From positions 24,147,501 through 24,211,500 of the forward strand of contig JBAIAC010000026.1 in NCBI GenBank assembly GCA_037349315.1: a DNA stretch of 64,000 nucleotides, read 5' to 3'. Below, piece after piece: positions 38,868 through 52,108 of the stretch. The notes beneath the pieces are model-generated. The model saw only the letters and a list, made by a program, of their open reading frames with translations. It made no database searches and was not told where the DNA came from. The position numbers were made by a program, and so were the translations under genes. Each line of letters begins with the position of its first letter. Position 1 is the first letter of the stretch. The DNA is from Chelydra serpentina. Lineage: Eukaryota > Chordata > Testudines > Chelydridae.

Positions 38868-39143
38868 AGCTACATGGCAAGTTACTGCACAGCAAGCCAA
38901 GGCGTGACTCCACAGCACACCCGCTTGCTGCTCAGTAACGTCCTGTGTGGATGCTGCTACAGCGCACTGAAAGTGCAGGGGTGCAGCTTGGCACACAATG
39001 CTTTGTCGTAGCATGCCAAGCCGCACACTGGGACTTTCACTGTGCTGTAGCGGTATCCACACGGGATGGTACTGTGTGGCAAGCTGGCGTGAGGTAGATT
39101 CCCACCTTGGCTTTCTGTGCAGTAACTTCTTGTGCAGACAGGC
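38868..39143. mobile_element. Foldback MITE, about 276 bp
   Basis: AAGTTACTGCACAGCAAGCC at 38879 pairs with GGCTTTCTGTGCAGTAACTT at 39109; GTGTGGATGCTGCTACAGCG pairs with GCTGTAGCGGTATCCACAC. Nearly the whole element folds on itself around 39005. Confidence 0.8.
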
Positions 39144-40693
39144 ACTTCTTGTGCAGAGAGAGAGAGACCCTGTCAACCCTCCTTCAAAGTTCTGTGTTGT
39201 CTGGATCTGAGGTCTGGGGCTCGTCCTGCTTCTACAGGACAAAGTGCTGCCGGTCATAAAGTGCCTTCAGCTTCTGCCCTGTGCAACTACACTGCGTTCT
39301 CTGTAGACCCCACATAGATGTGTACTCAGTGGGGCTGCACAAGATGAGAGCGATAGGGCAACCCACCCCTGCCCGCCCTCCCCCCCACAAAACAGCAATT
39401 TTTTACCATGGTTCATCAAACAGCTTCAGCTACCGTGGAACTGGAGCCAGGGCCGCATTCCAGATTTATCTTGATCTGAAATTGTTACCAACGCCATTTG
39501 AAGCTATGAGGCTGAGGGCCATTGGTGGCTGCTGACTGACATGGTGATAATCTTGTTGCTGTGGTTACTACACATTAGTAAAGAAACGGAGATATTTTTC
39601 GGTGTCACTTTTGACTACAAAGAGCCTAATGAGGTACAGTGGTGTTTGATGAAGCAGTGCCTGGCTTGGGATAGGCAGAGCCCCCTGCTTGGCTTGTTTT
39701 TCATCAGCAATGTGGCTTTTGACTTTACATCCGTGAAAACATGGGTGCCTCTGCCAATAGCCCGGGAACAAAATGTGAGGCATCTGCTGTGGGGGCATTG
39801 GAGCTTTGGGTTAACCCTGTGTTTCACCTTCACGCAGCATGGAAAGAGGGTTGAATACAATAGAAGGGCTTCTCTAAGAGGGCATGTGAGGGGAAAATGC
39901 CCTGGCAAAGCAGGTGGGAGTCTGGAGAAAGAACATATTCCCTAGAAAAAATGTGTGTCATTTGTACCCCTCTGCTCTCCCTTCTCCTTCCTTGTGTTGC
40001 CTTTCTTCTTGTTCCAGTTAATGAGTTTGCACCTTGCAATAGTGAGATGCCCCTGGAATTCCACCTCCCGCTCATGCTGATATTGTGCAATCTGGCTGGC
40101 TGTCAAGAGAGCTGAGGGTCAGGAAAGAGCTAGCAAGCTCTGCCTTGCCTAGAAACTTGTGCCGGATAAGGTGCAAGAGGGGCCAGTGCGCTTTTACAAT
40201 AGTCTGAAGCCAGAGCCACTGGAATGAAGAAATTGTGCAAGTGACTGTAGGCTGGTAGGGATAGAGGGTTTGTCAATTTGCTTAGCATAGCAAAACTCCT
40301 GCATCCAGCCTTGCTACCTATTCTCAGCAGATACCAGTGGGAACCAGGATGACCTGACAAGTACGTCCTACAGTGAAGCAGTAAGGAAGTTATCTGCTAT
40401 TGTACCAAAAAAGGTGCTGGTGCTTTTCATTTCCTATGACTGACTCCCATCGACACTGAGAACCAGGTTTATTTGGCCCTGATCGTGACTCCATAGTTAA
40501 GGTAATAAATTGCTTTCCACGCCAAACCTGATTCTGAGCACTTGCTAACTATGCCACCTGCAGTCTTCCATGGGGCTCATGCGAGATGAGGCTGTCTTTC
40601 GGAAGTTTAGTGGGAACTGGAAAAGGAGAGACTGGAATGGGAACATGAGAAAAGGAGTCTGAAAAATCATTTCCTTGGCTGAAAGCTTTCTGG

Positions 40694-40694
<1 letters not shown>
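39144..40694. other. Intergenic DNA, no gene recognised
   Basis: A 134-codon open frame at 39541-39945 has no recognisable domain, splice context or codon signature. Nothing else seen. Confidence 0.45.

Positions 40695-40723
<29 letters not shown>
40695..40723. repeat. (TA)n microsatellite
   Basis: About 14 perfect TA units. Confidence 0.95.
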
Positions 40724-40727
<4 letters not shown>

Positions 40728-42110
40728 CGTCGTGTCTCAAAACCAGCTCTTTGACCTCCAATTTTGGTTTATTCTGGGGGAACACAATGAGGAGTGAGGC
40801 CTCATCATGTTTGGAGGGAGGGGCTAATTTCAGAGCTAGTCACGTAGAACTTTTGATTTGTAACAAAGACAACCACCTGAGCACTCTCCTGGCATTGCTT
40901 AGAGTATGGTATTTACACAGACACCCACAAGCCTTTCACGGGACTATAGGGAGCAGCTGGAGATGGGGCACCTGTAGAATTTATAATCTCCATAGATCCA
41001 GGAATTCAGTCAGATACCTAAACCTCATGCATACAGAGTTACTGATAAAGCTTCCATATTCTACTTGCCCAAATAGCCCCTCTTTTCCGGCTTTGTGTTG
41101 GATTTCCAGGGAAATACTTCCTGCCACTCCCCAGCACTGCACGTGGATATAAGCCTATTTGATTTACAAATGGGTCAGTGTATTTACTGGTTTTATACCA
41201 GGAGTTGACTCTTCTTAGGGTTATGAAGTGGTTTATTTCCTTCCCCTCTCCTCCCTCTCAAGAAATTTAATCCAGAACTTTCACTATACAAGGTAGAGTT
41301 TTATATTTTTAATTGATTGCTATATCATGTTATGCTGGAAGGTGTTACGGCTGCCATCACAAGGGTCTTTGATCTATAGCTCAGTCACAGACTTCATTAA
41401 AGCTAATGGGCATGCTAAGCTCCTTTCTTTCAGGCTAAATGGAAGGAGCAATTAAATGTCCTTTTTACATAGCTATAGGTGGAAATGATAGGAAACCATT
41501 GCCCAAGGCAATGTGCTTCAGGGCCAATAAGATGTTAAGCTGTGTGGGCTGAGGCTTTTCCCTGGGACTGATTGTAAAACACTGGGGCTAAAGGATTGAC
41601 TGACTGCAGCAGTATGGTCTGTGTGTGTGAGGCAGAAAGCTGCAGACCGTGAAAGAAACAGTCATAAGCATGGCTCTGAGAGGGAAGAGAGAGACTGAGC
41701 AATTGAGGGCACAGGATTTGCTGGAGAGGCAGGCTTGGAAATTATAAAATGGAAAACTGCCTGCTGTTTGTTTCTACTGTGTTCAGAGAAACAGGACTTT
41801 GTGTACATTCTTCATAAATAAACAAGATTGCACCAAAGAAATACCTGACTTATTAATCAATTTCTCCTCCTAATGGAAACAACCCAACAAGACTCTGGAA
41901 ACTGGCAAATGCTCAAGCCAAAAAGGACGACAATAGCTTTCAGATTAAAATAAGTTTTGCAAATAGAAATGGGTGAAATTAAAAACATCCCACAAATAAG
42001 CCTTTTGAAAGCTAAGCAATTAGAATATTGCACTTTGTTCTTCAGAAAAAAAGTCTTAATATCTGGAAATATTCTGTTAAGGTTCTAACATAAGATTTAA
42101 CTGTGTCCTC
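40724..42110. other. Intergenic DNA, repeat-poor
   Basis: No exon; 41300-42070 shows no transposon hallmark that I recognise. Confidence 0.4.
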
Positions 42111-42116
42111 CCTCAA

Positions 42117-42283
42117 GGGTTGCCACATGTGTAGGGTTCCCTGGGTTGTCCCTTTTTTGAGGTAGCTGTTCCGGGAAATCTGTAAGGATGCTCAGTACAC
42201 ACTGCCAGCTGTCCAGTTTTATGGGCTCAGGATCATTCTGGATGTCCCATTTTTTTTGTGCCTCACAGGTGGCAACCCTCTCT
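42117..42283. mobile_element. MITE with AGGGTTGCCAC ends
   Basis: AGGGTTGCCACATGTG and CACAGGTGGCAACCCT are inverted ends. Flanks agree at 5 of 8 positions only. A (GT)n tract at 42309-42325 follows. Confidence 0.65.
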
Positions 42284-42325
42284 CTTCCACCACCACCACC
42301 ATCTCCCTGTGTGTGTGTGTGTGTG

Positions 42326-45300
42326 AATGTACACACGTCTTATTCTTCACGTAAACATGAGAGAATTCTACAAACCCTATTAGTCGTAACATGCAAAATA
42401 TGTAAGCTTTACCCATAAAAATTTGTTGTATTTATATAAATACAACATTCTAATGTTTTAAAACACAGATAACATAACACTGAAGTTGTAAGTAGGTAAC
42501 AACTTTCTCTGAGTGTTTTAATTTCAAAGACCAATTTTAATACTCCAAAAGCACTGAAAAGAATTTGCTTTAATTATGAGCATTTGGTGGTTACTGCTCA
42601 TGTTGCCTGAAAGACGTTCTGCTGTTTCTTGTATTTGGAAAAACCTTTTAGACTAATTTGTATTGAAAAATCGTCACTTGTTAAGTGCATCTTGGTTTCT
42701 TTCTGCTTTTGCATTCCTTTTGATGCTGCCCTGACTACCTTTACAAACAGCAGTTACTCTGTTTTCAAACACAAAGAACAATAGTACCTCATGCTCAGTG
42801 AAGGACACTATACCAAATATTGATCTCTGACTTGAGTGCCAGAAAAGCCCAGCAGGAGGTACGTAAGATATTTCTGAAAAACTATAGCTTATCACCTGCA
42901 GGCCTGGAGATTGCTGTCTATTATTACAAAGATTTGTGCTGGGGGCTTTGCTTGAGGGCTCAAATGACCGCCAGCCTTGAGATATTGTGCCTCTTCTAAG
43001 GCAAGAAAAAAATGTGATTTGACCCTTGTGCCCGGCAGTGAGCTCATTTCCTATATCTCCCACCTAGGTTTACAGAGGTGCATAAAAAACATACCACCCA
43101 CAGTGATGCAGCGTGATCAAAATTCCAGAATAATGGTGGGTATTAATGGCTAAGCTGCTTTTAGCATAAAGATTTAGTGGGCCAAATTCTGTTCTCATTG
43201 CACCTTAAGAGTAGCATTGGCACCAGCAATAACTTAGGTGGGGTTGCAGAATATGACCCTTAGTATATAATGTGCTTTGCTACGTGCTTGGATTCACATT
43301 TTAAAAAGCCCCACTATTTTCTTTGTACCATGCTCTATTTTAGGCTAATTATTTTTCACAAACAACCCTTGTCAACAATACTTAAAGCCCCTCCACCTCC
43401 CTCCATCAGAGATGCTAACGTTGTTATAGAAACAGAGTCAGTGTCGTCCCTGTGGGCACAGAGTGTGATAAGGTTTGTTCTCTCCTGAGTCTGCTGGGAC
43501 ATTGGCACTAGGAAGGGGATTTCATACCGGTCTGACCACAACCCTCTCCTGGGAATTCAGACCGGGAGGGGGAGTTTTATCTTTTATTCAGGATTTCACA
43601 GGAGTCCTTTCTGAAGAAGCTACCTGGGAGAGGTGTTGAGTTTTCTGGCTAGCGGAGCTCCTGGACAGCCTGGCCCCGTCCCCTTCTGGGCCTTCTCCGG
43701 ACACTCTTGGCTCCACTTGGTATGGAGGGGGATTGTAGGTGGCTTGCATCACTGTGTCCCCTTCCTGGCAGATTTACCACCACTGGGACCTGCAGTTTCA
43801 GGTGGAATGAATCTGGCCCAACGCTTTAGAATAAAAGTACTGGAAAAGTTTTAAATATGGACCCAAAGTTCAGGGCACTTGGATCCAAGATTGGGGATTC
43901 AAGTTGTTATAAAAGGTCATCTGTAAAAGGGTAGGTCTGGATCCAAACATGCCTTTGTCGTAGGAATATTTGGTTCCAGACATTTTGGGGAAAACACAGA
44001 AGATACTTTGTGTAATTTGAGGTAACATCTTTGAGAAGAATGCTTGCATAACTTGAGTCATAACATGCAACATCCCTGCTTCGTATGTGGCTGGAATAGG
44101 TACCCAGAGGACAATGCAACAGCAATGGAATAATACAGCACAAGTGTGGACCTAGGGCTAAACTAGCCTGTTAAATGTAATAATGACTATACAGTGAGTT
44201 AGACTTTAAGCAGGAGTTTGAAAGATCTTGCAGAAACATTTGTGAAAATTCATAGAAGCTATGCAATATCTTTGAGAGGTGTTTGGGTTTTTTAGCAGCA
44301 TTTTGGTGGATGAATATTTAGAACCAATTCAGCCTCCAAGTTTAGAAATCGTTAATATATTTTGAACACATTACTTTTAATGAAACAATTCTCTATCCCT
44401 GTTAGCCACAGAGGAGGGCATGTATGCCTGCTCTTGGCCATTTCATACCAGAAAGCCGGAAAATATGAAAAAACAAGCCATTCTTCTACTATAATATATT
44501 TTCTAATTTTTAGTGCTAGTGGATATGGGTGAAAGCAGATCTGTTTTGTAGGCATATCTACTTTATAGTATTGAGGAAGGAATGGAGACGGGTCAAAATG
44601 AATTGGAATATCTCAGTGTGGGGGAGTTTTGAATATGGGAGAATGAAGGGTCAGATATATAGATCAATATAGTTCAGTCTCCCTCTACCACATATATTCA
44701 GTATTATTTTTCTTTGTACATTTAATGTTGAGCAGTAAATCTTTTTGGAATCAAATTAGCTGTCTTCTATTATACTCCATCCACTTTCACATTCATATTA
44801 TTAACATCTGTATTACCTTCTACTGCCTTTATTATAGAATCATGCATTGCACATTAAGATTACTTGTGATTTGCTTTAAAACATCAACTGAATTCCTAAC
44901 TACAGTTAACCTTGTAGTTCTTGGGCTCTGCTGCTACTCTGGTTTCATTTACTCCGTTAAATCCAGCATACTCCATAGCGTTCATGGAGCTTTAATCAAA
45001 GTAACATTTCAATCAAATTCTGAGTCTGAATTGTCTGCCTAAGTCAAACTGTAACTTTGGGTCACACTTATCCTACTGACTCCATTCAAGTAAAGGGGTA
45101 ACCACAGGTGAAGGTAGCCTGTTACGCTTAGAATCTGTCACTGAGAAAGGGTGATGAAAGGTTGTTGAAAACTGCAAAAAGAAGATGCTTAGAGCAGCTG
45201 ATGAAATACTTGTCTCTGACCTTTCTTGCTGTAACTTTCTGAACTTCAAACAACCACACACTTATCTGAAAACAACCCATCTTACTCTCCTCTCTGACTT

Positions 45301-48029
45301 TTTTCTGTTAAATTGATCTGTACATTTTGAATCCTTTTCTTCCCCTAAATCATTATTTTCTTCTATACAACCCCCCCCACACACACACAACTTGTGTTGT
45401 ATCCCTCTGATACAAAAGTTTCTCTTCTTTAACAAAAGAGTGTGTACACAGGCATTTACACTGCACTACAGTGACACAACATAAAGCATTACAGTTAAAC
45501 AATGTAAGCTTGACCTAGGCCAACTTGAGCTGTTTGGGGAGAGTAAACCTGAGCCAAACAAACTCACCCTGATTGGGCACGAAAATACAAATCTAAGTGG
45601 CCATTTCAATAGCAAAAAAGCAGACATACCCTTACTTACCATTTCTTCCATTCCTCTATGTCACTCACAAATAAATGTAATTGCAAAGCCTAGAGACTAT
45701 AGCATCGAACACTCCCTAGTTGTCCTCAGGGCTGGCTTAGTGTCACTAAAGAGAGGTTTTTGATGGTCAGTTAATAATAAGCAATCATGGTTATGCCACA
45801 TGATATCATACTATATATTTTAAATACACGGCTTTGTAACTTTATTGTAGATATTTTGGCTTTCAATTCAATAATGCAGTCTTCAGAGCAGCCAGCAGTG
45901 GTATGAAAAGTGTTTTGCAAGAGGATAATTTCAAGTAAAGCAGGAGCCGTCTGCCTGCAAGTGAAAGAGAGATTTGTTACATAGCTATATAAAGTCTCTC
46001 GTATCATTGATATTTACTTAATTATTTATTCAGTTTCCATAGATATGACCCTATCACCAGGCTTACAGGCGACAAACATTTAAAAAACACATAATAAATC
46101 CAAGCTCCATAGTCTGACATTTTATAACCTTTTTTTTTTGGTCATAAACACAATATACAACTTCACGGAAATATCAGCTTGAACAAAGCCTATACACCAT
46201 CTATACAGAAAAACCTCATTTAATATGAGCAAACAAGAATGGGTAGAACACTAAAAACATTTAAAGTTTTGAGTTTGCTCCAAAGGGGAGCTGAAAATAT
46301 TGAGTCAGATTCTCTTTCCCTGTACAGGCCCCTTTGCGTCACGTGAGCTCTGCTATGCCAATTGACAGCTGACAGCATCCTGGGCGCTACTCTAATATAC
46401 ACTGGGGGTGGGGCAGTTTAAGAATCAGGGAGCTGTAGCTAGCTTTCTGAGGACCCCACCCACCCATCTGCGCTGAGTGGGTCTGGCACAGAAAATAATC
46501 TGGCCCATTCCGCCTATACTACTTTTCTTCTAGCAGCTGTTCAGGAATATTCTTGAGATTCTGGTCCTGGTTTTCAAAAAGTCAGGTGCACAATTGCATT
46601 CCTAATTTTGATCAAATATTTATTGGAACTTTCTTGTGCTAATGGGGCATATGTACTTGCACATGGACATTATGCAGCTAAACTTGAGTGCGTTTTTTTG
46701 TGGGGGGGGGCGGGCACATGGAACTAAGCGTCTGACTTCTTGAAAACCAGGCTGATAATATCAAGCATAATCCTGACATGTAACCCCCTTAGGAAAAGCA
46801 ATAGATTAAATACTCCATATACTAAAATCAAATGTAAAGGCAGTTTACTTTGTTCCTATCTGTACACAATTCCCTTTTGTGTCAATTACCTGAATAGGGG
46901 TCCGGCCCAAACTCCCATTAACTAAGGTTTGAGCATAATGGCAGTTATGGTCCTGATTCAGCAAGGTATGTAAGTAAACATGTGCTGAACTGTAAGTACA
47001 TGAGGTTCCATTTTCTTCAATGTAGGCGATAATCCCTTTATCTGATTTACATAATAGACTAATCTTTTGAGTTACATTGATGGTTCCACTGTTGTGCCAC
47101 CACATTGCTAGTGAAGGGAGAGCCAGATTAATCTGTCTTTCAGTTTAACAAGTACTTACATTCAGCAAATGGTATGTTCCCAGTGATTTTTACAATACAG
47201 AAGCAGAAGAGTTATTTAGAGGTAATTTGCTGCCCAGTAGCTCTGGGAAAGGCATTAATAAAGAGCAGGCAACCAAGTATTTTAGGTAAGTCCCTGATGT
47301 TGATAACTCTGGGGTTAGTGAGGAAAGACTCGAACCGGGGGGGATGAGGTATTATTTCTAGCTGACTGTGGATCAAGAGGGAAATGAATCTGTTGATATC
47401 TTGTATCCATGGCTGATGCTTTGTTGTGTAAAAATGAGAACCCTTTTGCTTTCCAAGTGATGTTAGATTTCTCGGCTTGTTTTCATTATCTATTACTAAA
47501 CTGAAAATTCCCCAGGTCAGGAACCTCGTTTGCTCCATGTTTTAGGCAAAGCTGAGCACATAATAAATCTTTGCTCTTTTGGTATCTTCAGTGTGCAGAA
47601 CCCCAAAAGAGAGAGGAAACCGGAGCTGAGTAAAATAGTATTTTTACTGTGATTTACCTTACTGGGAGACTTTTTACCTTTCATAAATGCCTTTAATAAC
47701 TTTTAGGGCTCTTCATACTCAAAATACTGGACAAGCCAATTAACTAATACTCCTAACACTCCAGTGATGTAACCTTGAAATGACATCAGATCTGTCCCTG
47801 ATAGCATGCTGCTTTCATCTCCTTGCATGTATCATCTCCTTGTAGTGGGCTTGACTGGGTTCATCAGTGTAGAATACTTGATTATAAACATCATTGTAAA
47901 ATATTTTAGCTGTAATGAAACTTTGGTGTAAGTTCAGAATAGAGTCCTTTCTTAGTAAAATATTTAGGGGAAAATATACAGCTATGTGCCCTTTGTAAGA
48001 TAGCTAGTGATTTATTTTTAATTAATTTT
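42326..48029. other. Long intergenic stretch, no gene recognised
   Basis: Palindromic repeats near 43180-43258 and 46563-46745 (TCCTGGTTTTCAAAAAGTC pairs with GACTTCTTGAAAACCAGG). All open frames are short and without known domains. Confidence 0.5.
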
Positions 48030-48437
48030 TAGGTCTGTAAATTAATCACAGTTAACTCATGCAATTAACTCAAAATTAATCGTGATTAAATGAATTAATC
48101 ACGATTAATCGCACTGTTAAACAATAGAATACCAATTGAAATTTATTAAATATTGTGGATGTTTTTCTACATTTTCAAATATGTTGATTCCTATTACAAC
48201 ACAGAATACAAAGTGTACAGTGATCACTTTATATTATTTTTATTACAAATATTTGCACTGTAAAAGTGATAAACAAAAGAAATACTATTTTTCAATTCAC
48301 CTCCATACAAGTACTGTGATGCAATCTCTTTATCGTGAAAGTGTAACTTACAAGTGTAAGTTTGGGGTTTTTTGTTACATAACTGCACTCAAAAACAAAA
48401 CAATGTAAAACTTTAGAGCCTACAAATCCACTCAGTC

Positions 48438-48671
48438 CTACTTCTTGTTCAACCAATCGCTAAGACAAATAAGTTCGTTTACATTTACAGGAGAGAATGC
48501 TGCCTGCTTCTTATTTACAATGTCACCTGAAAGTGAGAACAGGCATTCGCATGGCGCTTTTGTAGCCAGCATTGCAAGGTATTTACGTGCTAGATATGCT
48601 AAACATTCATATGCCCCTTCATGCTTCAGCCACCATTCCAGAGGACATGCTTCCATGCTGATTATGCTCAT
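48438..48671 (-). pseudogene. hAT transposase C-terminal (dimerisation) fragment
   Basis: Frame with PLEWWLKHEG, LARKYLAMLATKAPCE, LFSLSGDIVNKK and LSDWLNKK before the stop, the order of the hAT C-terminal dimerisation domain. About 77 codons remain open; the catalytic part and the zinc finger are absent, so it cannot catalyse transposition. Confidence 0.85.
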
Positions 48672-48779
48672 TAAAAAAATGTGTTAATTACATTTGTGAC
48701 TGAACTCCTTGGGGAAGAATTGTATGTCTCCTGTTCTGTTCTGTTTTACCTGCATTCTGCCATATATTTCATGTTATAG

Positions 48780-49358
48780 CAGTCTTGGATGATGACCCAG
48801 CACATGTTCATTTTCAGAACACTTTCACAGCAGATTTGACAAAACACAAAGAAGGTACCAATGTGAGATTTCTAAAAATAGTGACAGCACTTGACACAAG
48901 GTTTAAGAATCTGTAGTGCTGTTCAAAATCTGAGAGGGACGAGGTGTGGGGCATGTTTTCGGAAGTTTTAAAAGAGCAAAACTCAGATGCAGAAACTACA
49001 GAACCCGAACCACCAAAAAAGAAAATCAACCTTCTGCTGGTGGCATCTGACTCAGATGATGAAAATAAACACGCATCGGTCTGCTCTGCTTTGGATCGTT
49101 ATCGAGTAGAACCCATCATCAGCACTGACGCATATCCTCTGGAATGGTGGTTGAAGCATGAAGGGTCATATGAATCTTTAGTGCATTTGGCACATAAAAT
49201 ATCTTGCAAAGCCAGCTACAACAGTGCCATGCAAACGACTGTTCTCACTTTCAGGTGACATTGTCAACAAGAAGTGGGCAGCATTATCTCCTGCAAATGT
49301 GTTTTTAAAAACAACAAAAACAAAAGAACTTGCTTATCTGAGCAATTGGCTGAAGTAG
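48780..49358 (+). pseudogene. hAT transposase remnant, second copy
   Basis: Frame covers a larger stretch (TNVRFLK, ALDTRFKNL, ERDEVWGMFSEVLKEQNSDA, EPPKKKINLL, PLEWWLKHEGSYESLVHLAH). It is broken by an in-frame TAG at 48914-48916 and a frameshift near 49200. The dimerisation region follows in another frame. Non-functional. Confidence 0.85.
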
Positions 49359-49700
49359 GACTGAGTGGACTTGCAGGCTCTAAAGTTTTACATTGTTTTG
49401 TTTTTGAGTGCAGTAATTTTTTGTACATAATTCTACATTTGTAAGTACAACTTTCATGATAGAGATTGCAATACAGTACTTGTATTAGGTGAATTGAAAA
49501 ATACTATTTCTTTTTTACAGTGCAAATATTTGTAATCAAAAATATAAAGTGAACACTGTACACTTTGTATTCTGTGTTGTAATTGAAATATATTTGAAAA
49601 TGTAGAAAACATTCAAAAATATTTAAACAAATGCTATTCTATTATTGTTTAACAGCACGATTAATTGTGGTTAATTTTTTTAAAATCGCTTGAGAGCCCT

Positions 49701-51389
49701 ATTCATTTTTTTTAAAATTCAGTCTGTTCTTTGTAGATGGTTTAATTTATGTCCGATTGCTGGGATGTTCAGAAGCACAATTTCAGGTCAAGTTTCTTTC
49801 TTCTCAGTGACCTTGGTATGTTGCTTCTCGTGTAGCAGCTTCTTTTGCTGACTCCCCAAGAAGAAATATTTGTGAACCCTTTGTAGAGAGAGGTTTCAAA
49901 CCTAAACCCAGTGCAACAGTTGCATTGTCTTCTCCTGTGGAAACACATCCATTTCTAGTGTGAAGCTCTCCACATTCACAGATCTTTTTTTCTTTTCTTT
50001 TCTTGTAGAATATCCATCTTGAAGACTAAGCACAAGTAGGGAATGTACACATTGCACTTCTAATTCCCAAGGCCTGGTGTGCCAGTGAGCAGGATCTGGG
50101 GAGTTGGGTGGCTCCAGCAGCCATTGACTGGGGAGGTAATACCGCCCACTGGATAAGACATTTGGACTGGGGAGGTCTGGAATCTGCTGACAGTTCTGCC
50201 ATGCACCTGCCATGTGATATTGGATGAGTCACTCCACCTCTCCTGCCTCAGTTTAACCTCTCACTCTTTGTCTGCATTGTCTGTTTACACTGTAGGCTTT
50301 CTGGGGCAAGGGCTGCCTCTTCTTGTGTGTATGTACAGCACCTAGCGCTATGGGTTCTTAATCTCAGTTGGGGCCTCAAAGAACTACCATAATATATACA
50401 ATAATGATAGACTAATCAAAGTAGAGGGTGATCTTCAGCCTTGGCAGATAATCATTAAAGGAATAGACATGCTTCAGAAGGAGAGAGTGTAAACATTACT
50501 TCATCCCTTTGTATGAATACTTGGTGGAGCTTTACTTTTTTAAGAAAGGGGAAATGTTTTTCCATGTGAATTGGTGTAAAGTACTTGCATGTGCCAAGAT
50601 GCCTGGTTTGTGACCTTCTCACATGCTTGAAGGACATGGGTTGCATGTAAAGCAGGAAACGTGTAGAAAGCTGGGACAATGGGTATTGGGGAGGAATAGA
50701 AAGTCAGACTGAAAACAGATCTGGGAGTCACATATTCTGATAGAAAATAATGATAAGGGAAGATATACCTTTGGCACTCTATTACAAAGGGCAACAGTTT
50801 GATTAAGCATAGGGGAGGGATGATCCCATATAAAGCATGGCTCCTGCCATTTTTATTTTTTCACACTTGTTTAAAAATTAATATTTAAAATCCAGAGCAC
50901 ATGTCCCACATGTTAAGAGAGTTCAAACCTGAAGCTAATTTGACACTGTTCTTAAAAAGTTAACTAAAACTATTTATAGCTTTCTGCAATAAATAAATAA
51001 ACATCCCATTTGCTGCCACACTCTGACTTGTACTGAATTCCATAAATATAGCCTGTCTCTCTGTTGTTTGGCATGGATTCAGATTGCTCTGAGACTTGTT
51101 GCCTCTTGTCACCTTTATGCCATTCCTTGGTATAGAGCTGAACAGTCTGGTATAGAATGAAGAAATGTGATATAACCCCAAAAATAGCTGTCTTTTTAAA
51201 AAAAAAATGCAGTAAGCCCAAGGGGGGAGATCAAGTAAATTGCTTTCCTGTATGATTATTTTTATACCTAATTAAAAACGTACAAAGGATATACACAGTG
51301 GGAAGATTAAAACCAAAGAAAAACTAGAGACATATTACAAATCAAACATAAGCATCACAAAGCAAACTACTTAGCTCATGATATAGGTG
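49701..51389. other. Intergenic DNA
   Basis: Apart from the SINE at 50145-50412, no feature is recognised. Confidence 0.45.
50145..50412 (+). repeat. MIR-like SINE, long copy
   Basis: TTCTGCCATGCACCTGCCATG, TGAGTCACTCCACCTCTCC, GCCTCAGTTTAACC, then the tail GGGGCAAGGGCTGCCTC, TGTACAGCACCTAGCGCTAT and TTGGGGCCTC, all on the + strand, ending in ATAATGATA. Confidence 0.8.
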
Positions 51390-52108
51390 GTAAATAGAGA
51401 TGTCTGGAAAATCTTTGAAACACTTTCCATCAGAAAATACCATTTCAACTAAACTGAATTTTTTTGTGTGCAAAATTGTTTCAATTTTGATGAAATTCCA
51501 CATGAAAGCAAATTATCTGAAACAGAAACATTTTGTTTAGAAAATTGTTTCAGGTTAAAAAAAGAAAGAAGGAAATGTAATTTGAAAATGAAATCTTCCT
51601 TTAGAAATTTATTAGTTTTTTATTTTTATATTTGTATTATTTGTACTTTTCACTAAGTAGTTGTGCCTATTATATAACACAATAGTGGGAATATTCTGTT
51701 TTATTTAAAAAAAAACATTAAAACAGCTGCTATTTAGTACAGATTTGAAACATCTTATTTTTTAGTTCAAGGTGTCTGTGGTGTTTGACACAAGATGTTT
51801 CAATCTGTACTAAGTGGCAACTGCTCTTAATATTTTATTAATAAATAAAATAGTTTCTTCCCATTATTGTATGATGTCAGGATTTAACATGACATGTAAT
51901 ATGTTATGCATGACTATTGTAGACATGTCATGAAATAATGTAAAAGTATTATACAAATAAAAGATATCTATACTTCAAAATAAAAAAATTTCAAATTATC
52001 CATTTCATAGGAAATTTAAGAAGTATTTGTTTTCATACTAGTTCAGAGTGAAAACAAATATCAAAAATTTCCCACGAAGTAGAAATTCTGAATTTTGACA
52101 AGCTCCAT
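51390..52108. mobile_element. AT-rich foldback element, about 720 bp
   Basis: Two arms fold about 51775: TTTAGTACAGATTTGAAACAT pairs with ATGTTTCAATCTGTACTAAG, and ATAGTGGGAATATT pairs with TTCCCATTATTG. Ends AGAGATGTCTGG and CAAGCTCC are weakly inverted. TGGTAAAT lies at both sides (51384-51391 area and about 52110), a candidate target duplication. Confidence 0.65.

Larger units (their letters stand above)
48034..49700. mobile_element. hAT element in foldback arrangement
   Basis: The left arm (about 48034-48665) carries the 3' half of a hAT element on the - strand, the right arm (about 48668-49700) the 3' half on the + strand. ATTAATC-type ends, the GTACACTTTGTATTCTGTG and TTACATTGTTTTG non-coding parts and the transposase C-terminus occur in both, inverted. 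The right end reads AATCGCTTGAGAGCCCT. Both transposase parts are incomplete. Confidence 0.85.

Noticed and set aside
39541..39945. 134-codon open frame on the + strand
   Set aside because: No known domain, no splice context and no supporting homologue that I can recall; may be chance. Left as undetermined intergenic sequence.
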